A stretch of 64,000 nucleotides of DNA from positions 2,722,280-2,786,279 of the forward strand of contig BFEA01000046.1 of the NCBI GenBank assembly GCA_003427395.1. Reading direction: 5' to 3'. This document shows, piece by piece, positions 44,249 to 57,611 of the stretch. The position numbers and the translations under genes are program-made. The notes below the pieces were generated by a model. That model worked only from the letters and a program-made list of their open reading frames with translations, had not been told where the DNA came from and searched no databases. Within the stretch, counting starts at the first letter, position 1. Every line of letters begins with the position of its first letter. The stretch comes from Chara braunii. Taxonomy: Eukaryota; Streptophyta; Charophyceae; Charales; Characeae.

Positions 44249-45244
44249 GTATCACCATTTTATTTGTCGTGTAGCAAGAAAGTGATAGAATGGTGTCATA
44301 AATTTTGAAACGACTTATAAATAAGCATTTGAGAGGCTATGATGGTGTGGAAGACTCATCTGCTAGATAGATAAGCGATTATCTGCTCATTTTGCTTTTA
44401 AAGCTGAGTCTCAAAGTTTTATGAGACATAATTCTGATTTCAAATGAGCATCCTCACTTTTGGGACTATGCATACGCTCCAAGTTTGACTATCCACCAAC
44501 TAAAACTGATTCTAGGCTTGGTTGAATGCAAGTAGAGGTTATGTAAGGTTCGATTGTCCGTACGCTGACATCCTTTCACCTCTACGGGAACGCTTGGGAT
44601 TGTTTTGTGTATATCAGTCTTTTATGACTTATAAAGTATGATATACGAGGTCATTTGTTTCTAATTGAGATCTGGATTTGTTGTGATTTGAGGCTTGTAA
44701 GAATTTCAGACTCGAGATAATCTTATTTTTTTTTCTAAGAGTCATTTTGGTACGGGTTTCGATTCCCCCAGGTTGCAGAGTCATGCGTGTTCTGGGTGTC
44801 ATTGGCATTCTCATCATTATGGCCTTGTGGGGTTTTCTGTGTCTATTGTAATTGACATATGAGGAAGAAAAAAATTAACATTGCGAAGTAAAGGAGTGAG
44901 AAAAAGTCAAATGTCTGAACCAAAGAAGGTTCGATGAAGGGAAGAAAGGGTGATTATCGGTGAAGGATTTATGGGAGGTTTGAAGAGTCCAGAAAACTAT
45001 ATAAAGAGAGAGGTTATGCCTGAAGGTGGCCTAATTGGTTATTGGTTTCATCTGGACTTATACTGAAGCGAAAGATATTTTGGAGGTTATATGGATAGCT
45101 CATCCATAAGTGGGAGAAAACTGACAATTTTTTATGGTTGATTCTCCTTCAAGAGGGAAGGGGTCTTAATAAATTATATGGAATGCTCATCCTTGAGTGG
45201 GAAGGATAGCTGAAAGATTTTGGTTGAGAGATTTGCCTTTCTGA
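44249..45244. other. no gene seen
   Basis: AT-rich. It contains two similar ATGGATAGCTCATCCAT and ATGGAATGCTCATCCTT segments (about 45089 and 45179) that can fold as small hairpins. Confidence 0.5.
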
Positions 45245-45548
45245 CATGTATACAACGACCACTCTGCCCAGGGCTCATAACTGTCAGTAAGGGACTCGCG
45301 GTAGGGAAACCTGTCATGTATACAGGACCCTCACTTAACCCTTGGTTATGGACTGCGAGTGGTTTAGTCTGCGTCAGAAGGTAGGGGTTATACTTTCATG
45401 TATACAACAATGTCACCCTACCCAAGGTTCACGGTTGCCAGTAGGGGAGACATGCGGCAGGGAAACCTGTCATGTATATGGGACCCTCACTTGGCCGTTG
45501 GTTGTGAACTGCGACTGACTAGCCTGCGACAGTATTTTCCGTGATTGA
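45245..45548. repeat. two tandem units of about 152 bp
   Basis: Units start with CATGTATACAAC at 45245 and 45397. Each has a second CATGTATA about 70 bases in, after GGGAAACCTGT, and ends with a CTGCG...CAG phrase. Confidence 0.85.
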
Positions 45549-45659
45549 GAAAACCCAAGGGGAAATGGTTGATTGTGGTGAGATTTTGAGAAGTATAGAC
45601 TTTGAATTTTATGTGGAAGAAGATTATGAGAGTTTGCTCACTAAGCAAAGCCTATGAAT

Positions 45660-47275
45660 GAGATTGATATGACTTCCTAATCCGTGATTGTAGTGGGTGG
45701 GGAGTGGTTTTATCCACTTTGTTAAAATTAGAGTTTGAAAAGTGTTCATGCTTAGCCGATTACTCGGCAATTATAGATTTCTATCTTCATCAGGAATTAA
45801 ATGGTATTTCTTGACTGTTACCTTTTGCTTAGCTAATTTTGAGGAGTCAAGGCTTGGAGTGGATACAACTAAATGACCGTTTTGGCTGAAGGTAAGAATT
45901 TGAGGAAGTGACCGTATACTTTTTCTGAAGGCTATGTTTGAATGGTAATTGGTTTAAGCATCCGTTGTGACGCGGACGTCGCTTAATAAGATCCGGGCAA
46001 GTTGTCGTATCAAATACCCTTACAAGGGTATTTGATGTGTTTTCTGCAAGTCACGTGAGTGTGGCCTCACCCACCCGACGGCGTGCGCGCGAGAGAAAGC
46101 TTAGGTCCTCGCAAGGGTGAGCGGCGCGGGCGGGGTATTGACGGCGAGACACAACCATGCGCAGGCTGGGTGTGCGTGACGTCATGGGCCAGGCAGACAC
46201 ACGACACTTCGTCCCCTTAATTTCTTTGTGTCTTCACGTTTATTCTTATTTTTACTTATAATGTTTCCTAATTCTAAATTTTTGTTAAGTTCCTTTGACT
46301 CGGTGATCAATTCCGAGGCCGATATCGGGACCAACAGGCCAGGCTCCATTACGGTATCGCCGGGCACGGATGGCCGTCGCGGCAGTCGAGGACCTTGGGT
46401 GCGCGCCCTTTGGGTTGGCCCACGACGCAGGAGAAAAGGCTGAGTGGTGAGGCCAACTGATGCGTCGCACCGTCCGCCGACCACAATTATAGTGAAAGGT
46501 TTGTGTGTGAGCATGGCCGGGTGCAGGAGGACGGAGCGGCTAAGGGCACTATGGGGAGGTAGCTGTAGCCGCTTCTCCCATACGGGGCCCTTCTCCACGA
46601 CAGGCCTCAAAGCTTTCATGGTAAAGGTGAGCTATTACTACCAAGATCTACATTGGGTCCGCTCCACGTGGAAACATGCTACAGGCCACCGCAGGCCCAT
46701 GCCTACGATTTCGCGGCTCACTACCTCTGGGTGGGCAGGTCACTTAGGTCGTAGGATGGTGAACTTGCCTAGGCAGATTGGGCCCAGGGGTACTATGGCA
46801 AAGACTGTCTGATTGGGTATAGGAGCGGCAGGCTAATCGGACCACCTACGAGCGTGCTCCCTCAGAATATTTCTCAAGAGAGTTGGTGTTGTTGGGCGGG
46901 ACGGACCGTGCGCTACAACGGAAGGCCGACCTGGAGTTGTTACAGGTGCCTTTGTAGATCCAACCTCCATGACCACCGGCCGACTGTCGATATCAGACGC
47001 CCCACTGCGGTATATGTGATACTGTATCAGTTGGCGCAAAGAGCATGCGACAGGTGCCAGGACCGTGAGGCAGAGCAGCGAGCGACGAGCAGCTGCGGAG
47101 GGGAGTCGGAGGAGGAACCAACGGACGAAATGAATCAGGGCGCATTTCAGCGCCGGATTCATTCGAAGAAAACAGCTATGGAAGGAGGGGTAAGTAGGAT
47201 TGGAAAGCAAAACACCAGCCCGTTTCTTGATGAAATCGGGCAGGGAAATAATTGATTCTGAGACTCTCGTACCGG
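45660..47275 (+). mobile_element. LTR-like unit F2, copy 2, left part
   Basis: Collinear with 38227-39835, including the TGTC terminus at 46003. Interrupted at 47275 by the 4.4-kb insertion, after CCGG. Confidence 0.85.
46011..46034. repeat. palindrome at LTR-like start (F2 copy 2)
   Basis: Identical to 38571-38594, although the surrounding sequence has several differences. Confidence 0.93.
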
Positions 47276-50200
47276 TGTCGGGCGGTCGAAGGTCAGTCGG
47301 CCACCCTAGTTTTGGCAGATTGACCCTTGGAATAATTGGCTAGAGGGGGATCGACCGGGACTTTCGCCCGAACTATTGGAAAAAATTAGGGGTACCCCGA
47401 GCACCCTTAAAATTGGATATGACGACCGCTAAGACTAACCCTCGAAATTGACGAGAGGGACTGCCTCTTTTACCGCACTGACGTCTACCTCATTTCCGTC
47501 CGCTCCAAGCCTATCTCCGGAATGACTGGCCACGGGACGACAATGTGAGAGTGGGCCTTGGGATGGTCTTTCTACGTCCCACAACTGGCGCGGGGATGGG
47601 GCCTCAGATATAATTTATTTTAATATTAAAATTAAAAATGAAAAAGGGAATTAAAAACAGTGGAAGGGAGGAGAAAAATGGGATATTCTTTATTTTATTA
47701 AGTTTCCTTGCTATTTAATTTTAATGGGATCGCCCTCATTATTTGTATTTTCCGGTAATAGAATTAAAAAAAATAATAATAAGAAAAAAAATCAAAACTA
47801 TAAAAGAGGAAGAAAACATGAGAATTTTCGTTATTTAATTGAATTTTATCGAAATTCATTTTTGATGAAATTGCCTTTATTTGTATTATTTTCGATAATA
47901 GAATTAAGAAATACGAAAAACGATTAAAAAATGATAAAGGGAAAAAAACCGATAATTATTAAATGCTTGATCAAATTTTATTCAAATTATTTCCGATCGG
48001 GTTTAACCTCGGATTATTTATTTACTCGGTAATCGAGATCGCTTGCATGACTCACCTGACTTGCCTGATTCCCAGCCTTGCCGCGACCTATGTGTTATGA
48101 GTGTAGGATTGGATGGCTGCCGTGGTCTTGCCGCCGTGCTACTTCGGTTGCGCCGCTCGGCTTCTTTGCTTTGGTGTGGCTGCTGGTTCGGTTCGGGTAC
48201 ATGGTTCGGGGAGTTTCGGTATCACTACGGGGTTGCGGCATTCTACGTTGGTTCGACATCGGAGTGGTGCATGTCGCTCCGTCGTTTGCAGGATCGGTTT
48301 TGGTCTGGCATGGACATGGAACTGTTGGCTGGTGCTTACTTTCAGGTCCGGGACATGTTCGGTACTATCATGCCGCATCCGCATAACATGGTATTCTGCA
48401 TCGAGCTGGTATGATGACGAAACAAACCGTTGTTCAGGTTCCATATTGGTACGGTATTCGGCATCAATCCAGTTCTCCATTGGTTCCGCACAGTGGGACA
48501 GGTACGACACATTGGGTCAAGACAGGCTCGGATTCGGTATGGTCGGTCGGGCATCGGTAGCGGCGAGGGTTACTTCCGATTGGCAACTGCAATATGGAAT
48601 TATTAGCCAGGTACGAGTGTTCACACAAGAACCTTCCGGTACGACTACTGGGTTGATACAATCTATCCGGACGCAGCGAATGGCACCGCCATTACCGGTG
48701 GATCTGAGTTGTGGCTTAGGCCCTAGGTACTGGTGCTGATTCAATAGCACAACTGGCCTTGGTGCAGATACTGGTGGGCTCCCTAGGACTGTGTGGGACC
48801 ATCGCTGTTGTGGGTCTGCAAGCCTTGATCCCCAAAAAACCTTATTTTTTGAGGCCCTCGGCCTGGCGCAGGGATCCGCATATAGCCAGGACAGTTGACA
48901 GATGACGGGGGGTTCCTTCGGAAGGGCAGGTGGAGGCAGTGTACCAGGTGTACCCCTCCCACGCAACAGTGCGGAACAGAGAGACACGAATACTGGTGAG
49001 CTGGGGTGAGTTTGTCGTCGGGGAACGGGCACCAGCGCTTGGAGCAGGGATTGATCAGCCCGGTTGGGGGCTCAGGCCGGGGGAGCATGGACATGGGGGA
49101 TACGGACTGAGGGAGACGACAGCATAGTGAGCCGGGTGTACACAACCCACATCGGAGCGCGATCCGGAGAGGGTCGAGTTGCTCTCGTAGCGGGCCGTCG
49201 TTCCTGGTGTCTGCCACTCGCACCTTCACACAGCCCGGTTGGAGTCGAGGAGTAGGCGGACAAAGGTTATTAGGGGGCGTTCATAGTCCACAACAGGTTT
49301 TGATTGGTCAGCGAGAGAGGGGAGATTCGAGGCGGGCGCAGAGGCAGTAGTGCGCCTGGCGTGCGCCGCTCAGTATGAAGTACACGAGCGAGCTTGCTGA
49401 GAGAAGTCGTCCTGAGCATGTGGATAGACGGGGCGATATCGAGGACAACCAAAGGGAGGCACAAATGAGCTCCCGTGAGTGAACAGGGAAGCGGCGCGCA
49501 GGTCGGGAGAGAATAATGGGCGTGGTGTAACCCGTGTGCAGGAAGGAAGGTTGGGGTAAAGGGAGCTCTGTCGACACCCCTTCAAGGGTGGCTTAGCGGG
49601 GTGTGTGTAATTGCGACAGCGCCGCCTATCAGACTGCTCCAATCTGGAACGCATTGAGTAGGGTCGAATCCTGCCCGAGAGAGGTAGGGGCTGTAAGGGG
49701 AAATCAGCGCGCTTGAGAAGACTCTTAAAGTGGGAGGTCTTGCCACCATCTTTTGCTCTTGGGTACTACCCTCCCTGTGAACCGTTATCTTTCTCCCTCG
49801 CGAATAACACCTGCGCTGTGAACTGTGGGAACGGCGAGAGGTCGAGGGAGGGAGTGTACCCGAATTCGAGCCATGACTGGGCACAGTAATGACAACATGA
49901 TCGCGTGTGGGGCGGTATCACAGCGTCATGCTTGCAGGAATGAAGATGACTTTCAGACCAATAGGTGACAGACGTTGGGCTCGTCCCATGACCGCCCGAT
50001 TGGTAAGTAGTGTTGACCAGAGGTCCCTGAAGGAGTTTACCAGCGGGAAAGTTCTCAGAAAGGAGCATTTGTTTAGGTCAATCGTCTGAGATATGACTCT
50101 GGCTGCGAAAACGTTCACTTCAGCGTTACCACAATCGTCGTCCCTAGCGTGTGTAGGGTGATGGAGGCTAACTGTAATCGGGCTACACTTTGGCTACTTC

Positions 50201-51675
50201 AGACTCGGAACAAGGGCAGACTCTCGGCTATACTTCGGATTAACCCGTTCTGTCGAACGGTCAGTCCGCCATCTGAAATGAGCTTTGAATTTCTTTTCCT
50301 TTTTTTTGTTGAAAGGGACTCTTTTAACAACGAACTGTGAGGGAGACAAGAGGGAGAATAAAGGGAGAGAGAACAGCGGGATAGATTAGAGAGAGAGAAT
50401 GTGAGACGGAGCGAGTGAGAAAGAGGGAACTGGAAACGAGACAGTGAGAAGGGGGAAGAAGTCCCCCCCAATCGTCCCTTTTGAATACTGCGAATGGCTG
50501 AATAGAACGAATTGATTTGAGTGTTCGGCCGAGAGGGGTCACACGTTTGTGTATTACGTTTCCCTTTCATTTATAATCAATTTCTTTTCTTATTTCCTTG
50601 GAACAAGGACTGCGATGATTATCTGAACTAGTTATTTAAAAAGTTTCTGGGAAAGTGAGTGGGAGAAGGAGATATGGTTGATGTTGCTGAAGTGCATCGG
50701 CGCTCTGAACGTTCAAGCGCAACTTCCACAGACATACTGTTTCACATGTTTGGCTAACGGCCCTCCCCGTTTGTGAAGGGAAAGATGATCGGGAAACGTA
50801 CACCCCTTAGTGTTTTAAGGGGCAGCTTGTCAACCGGCGCTCGATCTATTGGGAACAGAGCTCGCTAGGAGAGCTCGAGGCCTCGCCAGTGAAAGCGTCC
50901 AGCTTTTGGGCGCCAAGGGAGCACACATGAGACAAGAGATCCTACGACCAGGGTTAAAGCACAGCCTTGTTGAAACAGAAAAGGTTTGACTTTCGTAATT
51001 CATATTTCGTGATCTAATTGTAAATCGGTCCTGGTTGAGTGGTAATTCAAAAGGGGGGGAAGGAAGGCTATTCCCTGGAAAGGTTACCGGAGATGATCAG
51101 CGGGGCGGGAACCGTTACTACTCACTGAAAAACATCTTGGTTACCTGCATAATATTTGTGTATATATGTATATATTCGTATAAGAGTATATATATATATA
51201 TTTATAAGTACTTATCTTGAAGGAGAGAGGAAAAAACAAGGGAATACTTTGGGGAACCACTAATTAGCGGTGAAGCGAAGGGTACCATTCTTTGGAAGCA
51301 CCCCGAACTGGAACTCAAAGCTGAGACTTTTGCTGTGAGTGCTCGAGGCTATTTGATATTTGATGCAAAAGCTCTTCCAATTATATCTTCGTCTTTTCAT
51401 GATCTTTGACTTTGTATAAAGCTCCCCCATTTCTAGCAAGCCCTTGCGCTCTGATGATGGAGGGAAAAGGAACATAACTAGCGGTAAAATTTCCTCCACT
51501 CGCTGATGAAGAGATGGGGCTCACAGTGATTACGCCCAAGAGTGTGACAGGCAATAACAAGCACAAATTCCCTGCTGGTCGCTGAGTACCTCGGAAGCGA
51601 ACGCGGCGAGGTGACAGGCGCCGTAGCCCATGGCTTCAGCGAACAGCAAATGACCCCTCCCCGGGTTTCCTCACA
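47276..51675. mobile_element. 4400-bp nested insertion, TG...CA, probable solo LTR or non-autonomous element
   Basis: It splits F2 copy 2 at the point where copy 1 reads GTACCGGGCGACC. The left flank ends CCGG (47272-47275), the insert starts TGTCGGGCGG and ends CCTCACA, and the right flank resumes with CCGG (51676-51679). This gives a 4-bp target duplication and TGT...ACA ends. I see no pair of internal LTRs, RT, integrase or transposase. Interior open frames (for example 48113-48739) lack motifs. A (TA)n-like stretch is near 51180. Confidence 0.8.
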
Positions 51676-53322
51676 CCGGGCGACCTCGTTTTTCACGTCG
51701 GAATTAGTAGAAGGTTAGTGTAGGGAGAGAAAGAAAGGAAAACTGGTGCGCGGAGATGCAGTGATGGCGGAGATGGAAAGATGTGATTATCACGAAACTC
51801 CGTCGATTCGCGACGAAATCGGCCGAGGAAAGAAGCGATCTAGGGGTTTTTCGGCAAGGAAAATCCATTAGAAGTGTTAGAATAGCAAAAAAATTAGTGT
51901 AGAGGGAGATTAGTACTGAAAAGCTTGCGTTGGGAAACAACGGGAGCGAAGGATAAAAGAAGCGGGAATTACAAGTCTCGTTCGTTTTTGGGTGAAGGCG
52001 GGCGAGAGAAGACCCTAAACAGGGGGTTTCAATGTCGAGCGAATTCATAGGTGGTGTTAGTTGTAATAGGAAGTCAGTTGAAGTAGAGTCGGGAGAGAAA
52101 GAGTGTGCGTCGGAGTGTATGGGGGACGAATATGGCCGCTCGAAAAAACGAAAGTCCAGCTCTATCCTGGACGAAGTCGAGCGAAGGAGGATAGCCCAAG
52201 ATTTTTTGCCATCATGAATGCGATGACAATGACAAATTTCGCTATGGAGGTGCTGTTTTGGCTGTACAATAGTCTGAAGTTGCGCCGAAAGGGAAAATCG
52301 AAATAGTAATGTACCTTTCCGAGTTTTACAGGAAGATTCATTTGATTATGCCCGTCATTTCTATAGAATTGTCGCGGGAAGGCAACGAAAGATAGACACT
52401 TCTTGTTACCTGGTGTGAGGTTCTTCCTATATAGAGAAAGTTAATCTGTCTCTTTTCCCCTAGGTGCATCGTTGGAGGTGAGGCGGTTATAGCAGCGAGG
52501 TGTTACGTTGACACTCGGCAGTGTAGTGGCGTTCCAAACGTAATTTGAGGTGGTTGTCGCCCGACCAAGGTTATGGCGGGATTCGATGAACGCCGTACAC
52601 CAGCGGGATAGAAGAGCTTACCTGCATTTACCACAAATGAGAAGGACAAAATAGAACTTACCCAAGGGAATATATCGTTGTGTCAACGGCGCAGTGCTCC
52701 TGCAATTGAGGGAAGGAGAGAGGGAGTTGTTGTTTACAAACAAACGAGTGAACTGTAGGTAGCCAATTCTGACTACGTCAGGGCCAGCTATAACAGACCA
52801 TTCGTAGGTGAGTCTGACCAGACTGCTGGTCTGAAGAATCAAAGGAGCAAGTGGGTGGGGACGGCAAGAGTATGCTCTCATTGATATTCGGATTCGGTGC
52901 TTTGGTTCTCCGCTATTGGAATACTGGTGCATTTTTGTTCTCCAAGCGGCATTATGACTGCTAGGGAGTGCGGTGGCCTCCCAACATTGGGAGAGTGGTG
53001 TGTGTGGGGCTGGTCGCCACCAGCAAGTGAGCAGGCATATTATAGATGGATTGGAAGGGAAGCACAGTTGTCGTTTGACGTGCTGTTGAGGAGCATTGTG
53101 CACTTGCCATACGTACAGTAGGGTGGCGGTTGGTGGTTGTGTTGTGGCTGCATGGATATCGTGCATGTTGTGCACTGCTAGCTACGAGTGTGGTGAGACC
53201 TGCGCTACGTACTATTACGGTGCTTTGTCTTTTGCGCACAGTTTTTGCGCACACCACGTGCTTTGCCCGATTGTACCTCCTCTAGGCTATGAAGCGACAG
53301 TTCGATTGGAGGTGGAAGACGG
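51676..53322 (+). mobile_element. LTR-like unit F2, copy 2, right part
   Basis: Collinear with 39832-41481, from the GGGCGACCTCG block to GGAAGACGG. At 53323 it gives way to an F1 start instead of the F3 start seen in copy 1. Confidence 0.85.
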
Positions 53323-56300
53323 TGTCGGCGCGAATACCCTTACAAGGGTATCCGCCCTGGTTTTTGGATATGACAGAAAGTAGGTTTGGTTTAAAAATTG
53401 AAGTACACCGCGCGAGTCGCGACAGCCTCAACGGTTTATGTTGACTGGAAGATTGACTAGAATAAAGGGTGTGTGGGCACGCGGATTTAAGGCGCGCGTG
53501 ATCTTTTTATTTGTTGATGATTGAAAAGCCGACGTGATCGCCGACCATATTTTTTCCTTCTCATTAAATAGGGATTAAGAAGACTGCGTCTCGTTGGCTG
53601 ATGTGCTAGCGTGCGACCTATGCGTACGTGCGAAGGACGGCATCGACAACAGTGTGACTCCTGAAGGCGTTGCGGTAGCTTGGCGCGTCGCACAGTGCCC
53701 GTGTGGTTAGGCGTCCGTAAGAGGACAAATCTGGACTTGGGCGTCGTGTTAGTGGTTACGGCGTCGGGCGTTCACTAGGGAGATTCAGGGAGCGAGATCG
53801 GGCAGCGACGACGTGCGGATATCAGAGTAGCACGGAAGGATCGAGGGGTTGAGGGTCTGGCGGGGCTATCCCCCTTGGTTTCGCCGATGGCGACGGCGAG
53901 ACGGTGTTAGCATCCCGTCCTTTTTTCCCCGTCTGTCGTCCCTTGACGGTTAGGATTTCCCTAGATACCTTATTATTTTTGTCGTCGCCCGCCAACCACG
54001 AATTGGCCGCGGCGCGACGAGCACCGGGCACCTCAAAGTCCCCATTTGAATGTTTGCTACTGCCTCCGAAGGTCGCACCGGGCCCAGAGCACCAAGGCCA
54101 CGCATAGGCCTTGCAGCGGGCCGTGTGCAGGTTCCGTGGACGAAAATCCGGGGGGTCTGTTGCTCCCTGAATTGTAGTTTTGAGAGGCAACCTCTGCAGA
54201 GGGCCGCACTCTCAGCTCCGCGGCCAGCCGTCTGAACAAGAGCTTGCCCTTTGGGGGGCCGAGGCAGCAACGGGCACTGTGTGCATCGAGGAAGCGGTAG
54301 CAACGGGCGCCAGCATTTAGGTGGTGGGCAGCGCTCAGGGAGCCGACTGTAGTTAGTAGGGGCGGGGAAAGGAAGTCAGGAAGTGGGGGAATGAAACCGG
54401 AGGGGTTTCTGTGCCGGGTACATGCGCGGAGTAGCCAAGCGGAGCAGCGGTAGAGGGAGGATGAAAGGAGGCAGCAGGTGCGCAGGGGGGGCGGAGGACT
54501 GAGGTAGCGGGGCTGACCGGGCAGCACTCCGCGACACCGGACGGACTGGACGGGTGGGGCTGTGCGTGCAGATGGAGCACATAAGTCGGGGCGGGTCCGA
54601 CAGTCGGCTGTTTGGAAGGATTGAGCACTGTCGGACCGCGCAGCGTCGAAGAGCCCAGGTGGTGACAACGAGAGTGGAGGAGGGGAGTGCAGGCCGGTAG
54701 TGCGGAGTAGCTGTAAGGGAAAGAAATGATGACCGTGGGGAAGGAAATGGGTGGAGCCGGAAGAGATAGCGCAGGGGACGACTGGGAAAAAGCGGGCAGG
54801 TGGCACAACAGCGGGCGAACCCGGACGGGGGCAGGCACCAGGTACATGTAGGAAGAGGAGGCAGCGAGGGGGGCGACTGCGTTGGTAGGAAGAAGAGACC
54901 GTGAGGCGGAGTGGCGGGCGCAGCGTGGGGCTAGCCGGGCGACGCAGCGCAGCAGGGGGCGGACTGAGGGCTGGACGCAGCAGCGAGAAGTGAGGGAGAG
55001 AGGAAGGGACCCGGGCACGAATTTGCGCCGGGTACATCCAGCGAAAAAGGGGGGTTGAGGATGGCGGACTGCGAGCTTGAGCGCAACGGGAAGCGAGATC
55101 ACGACCGATTGGAGATGGAATTGGGGGAAGGAAGGACCATAGTGACCTTTTTTACCCCGGGCGAGTTCAATGGTGTACTTAGTTTGGTGAAAGAGTCAGT
55201 AGGTTAGAAGTTAGTGAAGAAAAGTCCCGCGCCGAGCTATGGCGGGAGGGGGAAAGGAAGAAGAGGAAACGGGCATATCTCGCCCGATTCCCAACGAAAA
55301 CGGGCGAACAAAGATCGGTTTTGGGGGTTTTGAGGTGGTCCGGATTGAATGGCCGCGCCTGATTTTCAAGATGAGCAGCGGGTTGGCTGGTACGGCGCGT
55401 TTGAGCTGCGCCTGGTGTTGGCTGGCATACGGATGAACTTGGCCGTGATGATGGCCAGGTGCTTTCAACTCTTGAGATGAGCACAGCAGGGTAGGAGGGA
55501 AGTATGTCGGGGTCAGACGGCTAAAGGTAGAGTGAGCAGTGAACGTACCTGCCCGTATTCTAGCGGGAAGTTCATGCCCATCTTCCGCACCTGATGGGCG
55601 GAGGAATAGTCGCGGTGTTAGTACCCCTGGGCTATATCTCAGTCGTGCTCCTCTTTATCTCAACCTCGGCTGTCGTCCTTGTCAAGGAGGTGACTGCCGC
55701 TGAGTGGCGATTGTGGTGGGGGGGGGGGCAAACCGTTTTTTTCTAATTATTGCTTTTTTTTTTTTTTTTTTTTTTTTACGACGGCTACTTCCTCAGCCTC
55801 GAAGTAGTAACCNCCGCCAATCGACCGACCATTTCCCATTCGAAGGCCACCGCCGCCGTCATCTGTGACTAGTAGTAGTCCTGACTGCAGTCCTGAGTCC
55901 ATCCGTCTCTGGCCGGATTTCGGCCAGATACAACTATTGACCGGTGTTTGCAAAGGATGCATCGGAGGAAAAGGGGTGACACGTACCAGGGCTCGCTGAG
56001 TGTGGACAAGGGACCGTCCAGGTCCATTAAAAGGAGAGGGTGAGCGCTAACTAGGAGGATGCGAGGATAACAGATAGAGGAGAGGGGAGAGGCTGGCGAG
56101 CAGCGGGAAGACCGCGTGCAGACGGGCGGGAATTGAACATCGCATGAAGGGAAAGGAGACTAGGAGATGGCGAGTAGCTGGAGGAATTCGAAGGGCTTAC
56201 CTGCCGATCGTATGAATTCCCTCATGTGGCCCGTTCTGATTTTGGGCAAGCAGACGGAGTGAGTATCTGACTGTCGGCAGAAATGTAAAGGACTGATACT

Positions 56301-57085
56301 TATAAAATTACGGGTGCTGATGTGCGGCAGTGGGTTGTGAAGTCCTTGATGGGCTTTCCCACTCACAGGTGTTGCTGGACTTTGTGGGGTGTGGCTGCTG
56401 CTGGCTGCCGCTAGCCGCATGAGCTACTGCTGCACACTGTTGCGCGTTGCTACCGACGACTACTACTGTTGCCATTGACCGGCGCTGAGTATTACCGCTG
56501 CGTCTGAAGGCTGCTGCAGGCTGAGGGAAACGACCGTTGCTGCGTCGGTGAACGGTATACGGACTGCTGCTACCGGCGACTATCGCTGTTGCTATTGATT
56601 GCCATGGAGCACTGCTGCTGCTGGTGCTTGCCGTTGTTGACTGTTTTGGGCTGCTGTGCGGCCGTGATTGGGCTGAGGGGAGGAGTTGAGCATTGGGAAG
56701 GTAATCTGACCGAGCAACTCGAGGGTTAGTGCTGCAAATTGGGATGCCGTCAGGGGGTTGACTGCGGCAATCTGATTCCTTTAACCAAGTTGTCAGTTGG
56801 CTGTCATTGTCGGGCNNNNNNNNNNNNNNNNNNNNNNNNNNNNNNNNNNNNNNNNNNNNNNNNNNNNNNNNNNNNNNNNNNNNNNNNNNNNNNNNNNNNN
56901 NNNNNNNNNNNNNNNNNNNNNNNNNNNNNNNNNNNNNNNNNNNNNNNNNNNNNNNNNNNNNNNNNNNNNNNNNNNNNNNNNNNNNNNNNNNNNNNNNNNN
57001 AGGGTTAGTGCTGCAAATTGGGATGCCGTCAGGGGGTTGACTGCGGCAATCTGATTCCTTTAACCAAGTTGTCAGTTGGCTGTCA
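53323..57085 (+). mobile_element. LTR-like unit F1, copy b
   Basis: Starts TGTCGGCGCG with the palindrome at 53334-53351, matching 3961 onward. GC-rich to about 55160, then the GGTTAGAAGTTAGTGAAG...TATGGCGGG block. A T-run lies at about 55755-55777. 56390-56720 has CTG/CTAC-rich sequence like the complement of 17061-18740. It passes into the F3 module without a boundary. Long minus-strand frames at 54057-55102 are compositional. Confidence 0.65.
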
Positions 57086-57094
57086 TTGTCGGGC
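56722..57094. other. N gap (56816-57000) flanked by identical 94-base sequence
   Basis: 56722-56815 and 57001-57094 are identical. The two contig ends overlap and were separated by 185 N instead of being merged, so the gap is probably not real. Confidence 0.9.
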
Positions 57095-57362
57095 CCTCAA
57101 GCGACTGAAGATATCGAGGCCCTCTCCTGTGAGTTTAAGTGCACCCCTCTTGGATCTGAGAGTCTCAAAGTGACTCCTTCTGCCCGTCTTGTTCTAAGTC
57201 TAGTCCGTTTGGTTCTGAGAGGAAGGCGGCAGGCAGGATTGCAACCCGTAATCCGCGCCAAGGCCTCTGTGGAAGGTTGCCCCACCGATTGAGGGAGCTC
57301 TGCCGGAACTCAAGAGGAGTTCTGGAGGCAGGGAACTGAGTGGTAATTCCCTGATTCCCTCT

Positions 57363-57368
57363 ATAAAC
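57363..57368 (+). promoter_or_regulatory. TATA-like box of the F3 module
   Basis: TATAAA within CTCTATAAAC. The same context is at 61197-61202 and 41883-41888. It is the same distance from the module start each time, with the hairpin array a few hundred bases downstream. A promoter is inferred, not shown. Confidence 0.5.
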
Positions 57369-57611
57369 CCAGTCATAGCCCATATCTATACTTCTTTGTA
57401 CGTTTGACTAATTGTGCTGCATGCATCCTGTACTTTGACTTGGTTTGACTTTCAGGATGCGAACTCAGACTGAGATAAAGAAATGTGTGTGCAAGTTCAG
57501 TTTCAGACTTTGTTTTGTTGCCTGAAAGCAGACTGTGAACAGAGGGGGTTGCATCTGGGGGAAGGTTGGGAGGAAGGCAGTGTTGCACGCACACTGATTG
57601 GGTCGTTAAGG

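Noticed and set aside
48043-48739. Overlapping plus-strand frames up to 208 codons inside the 4.4-kb insertion
   Set aside because: Three overlapping frames of similar length and biased composition (CGGTT-like degenerate repeats) give no protein motif.
54057-55102. Long minus-strand open frames (326 and 249 codons)
   Set aside because: They overlap in different frames in GC-rich LTR-like sequence, are Ser/Pro/Arg-rich with no motif, and are not conserved in the related unit at 3961.
57230-57345. A tRNA or snRNA gene in the conserved GATTGCAACCCG...GGAACTGAG block of the F3 module
   Set aside because: I could not fit a cloverleaf or a B-box, and the block is followed by a TATA-like box, so promoter-proximal repeat sequence is more likely.
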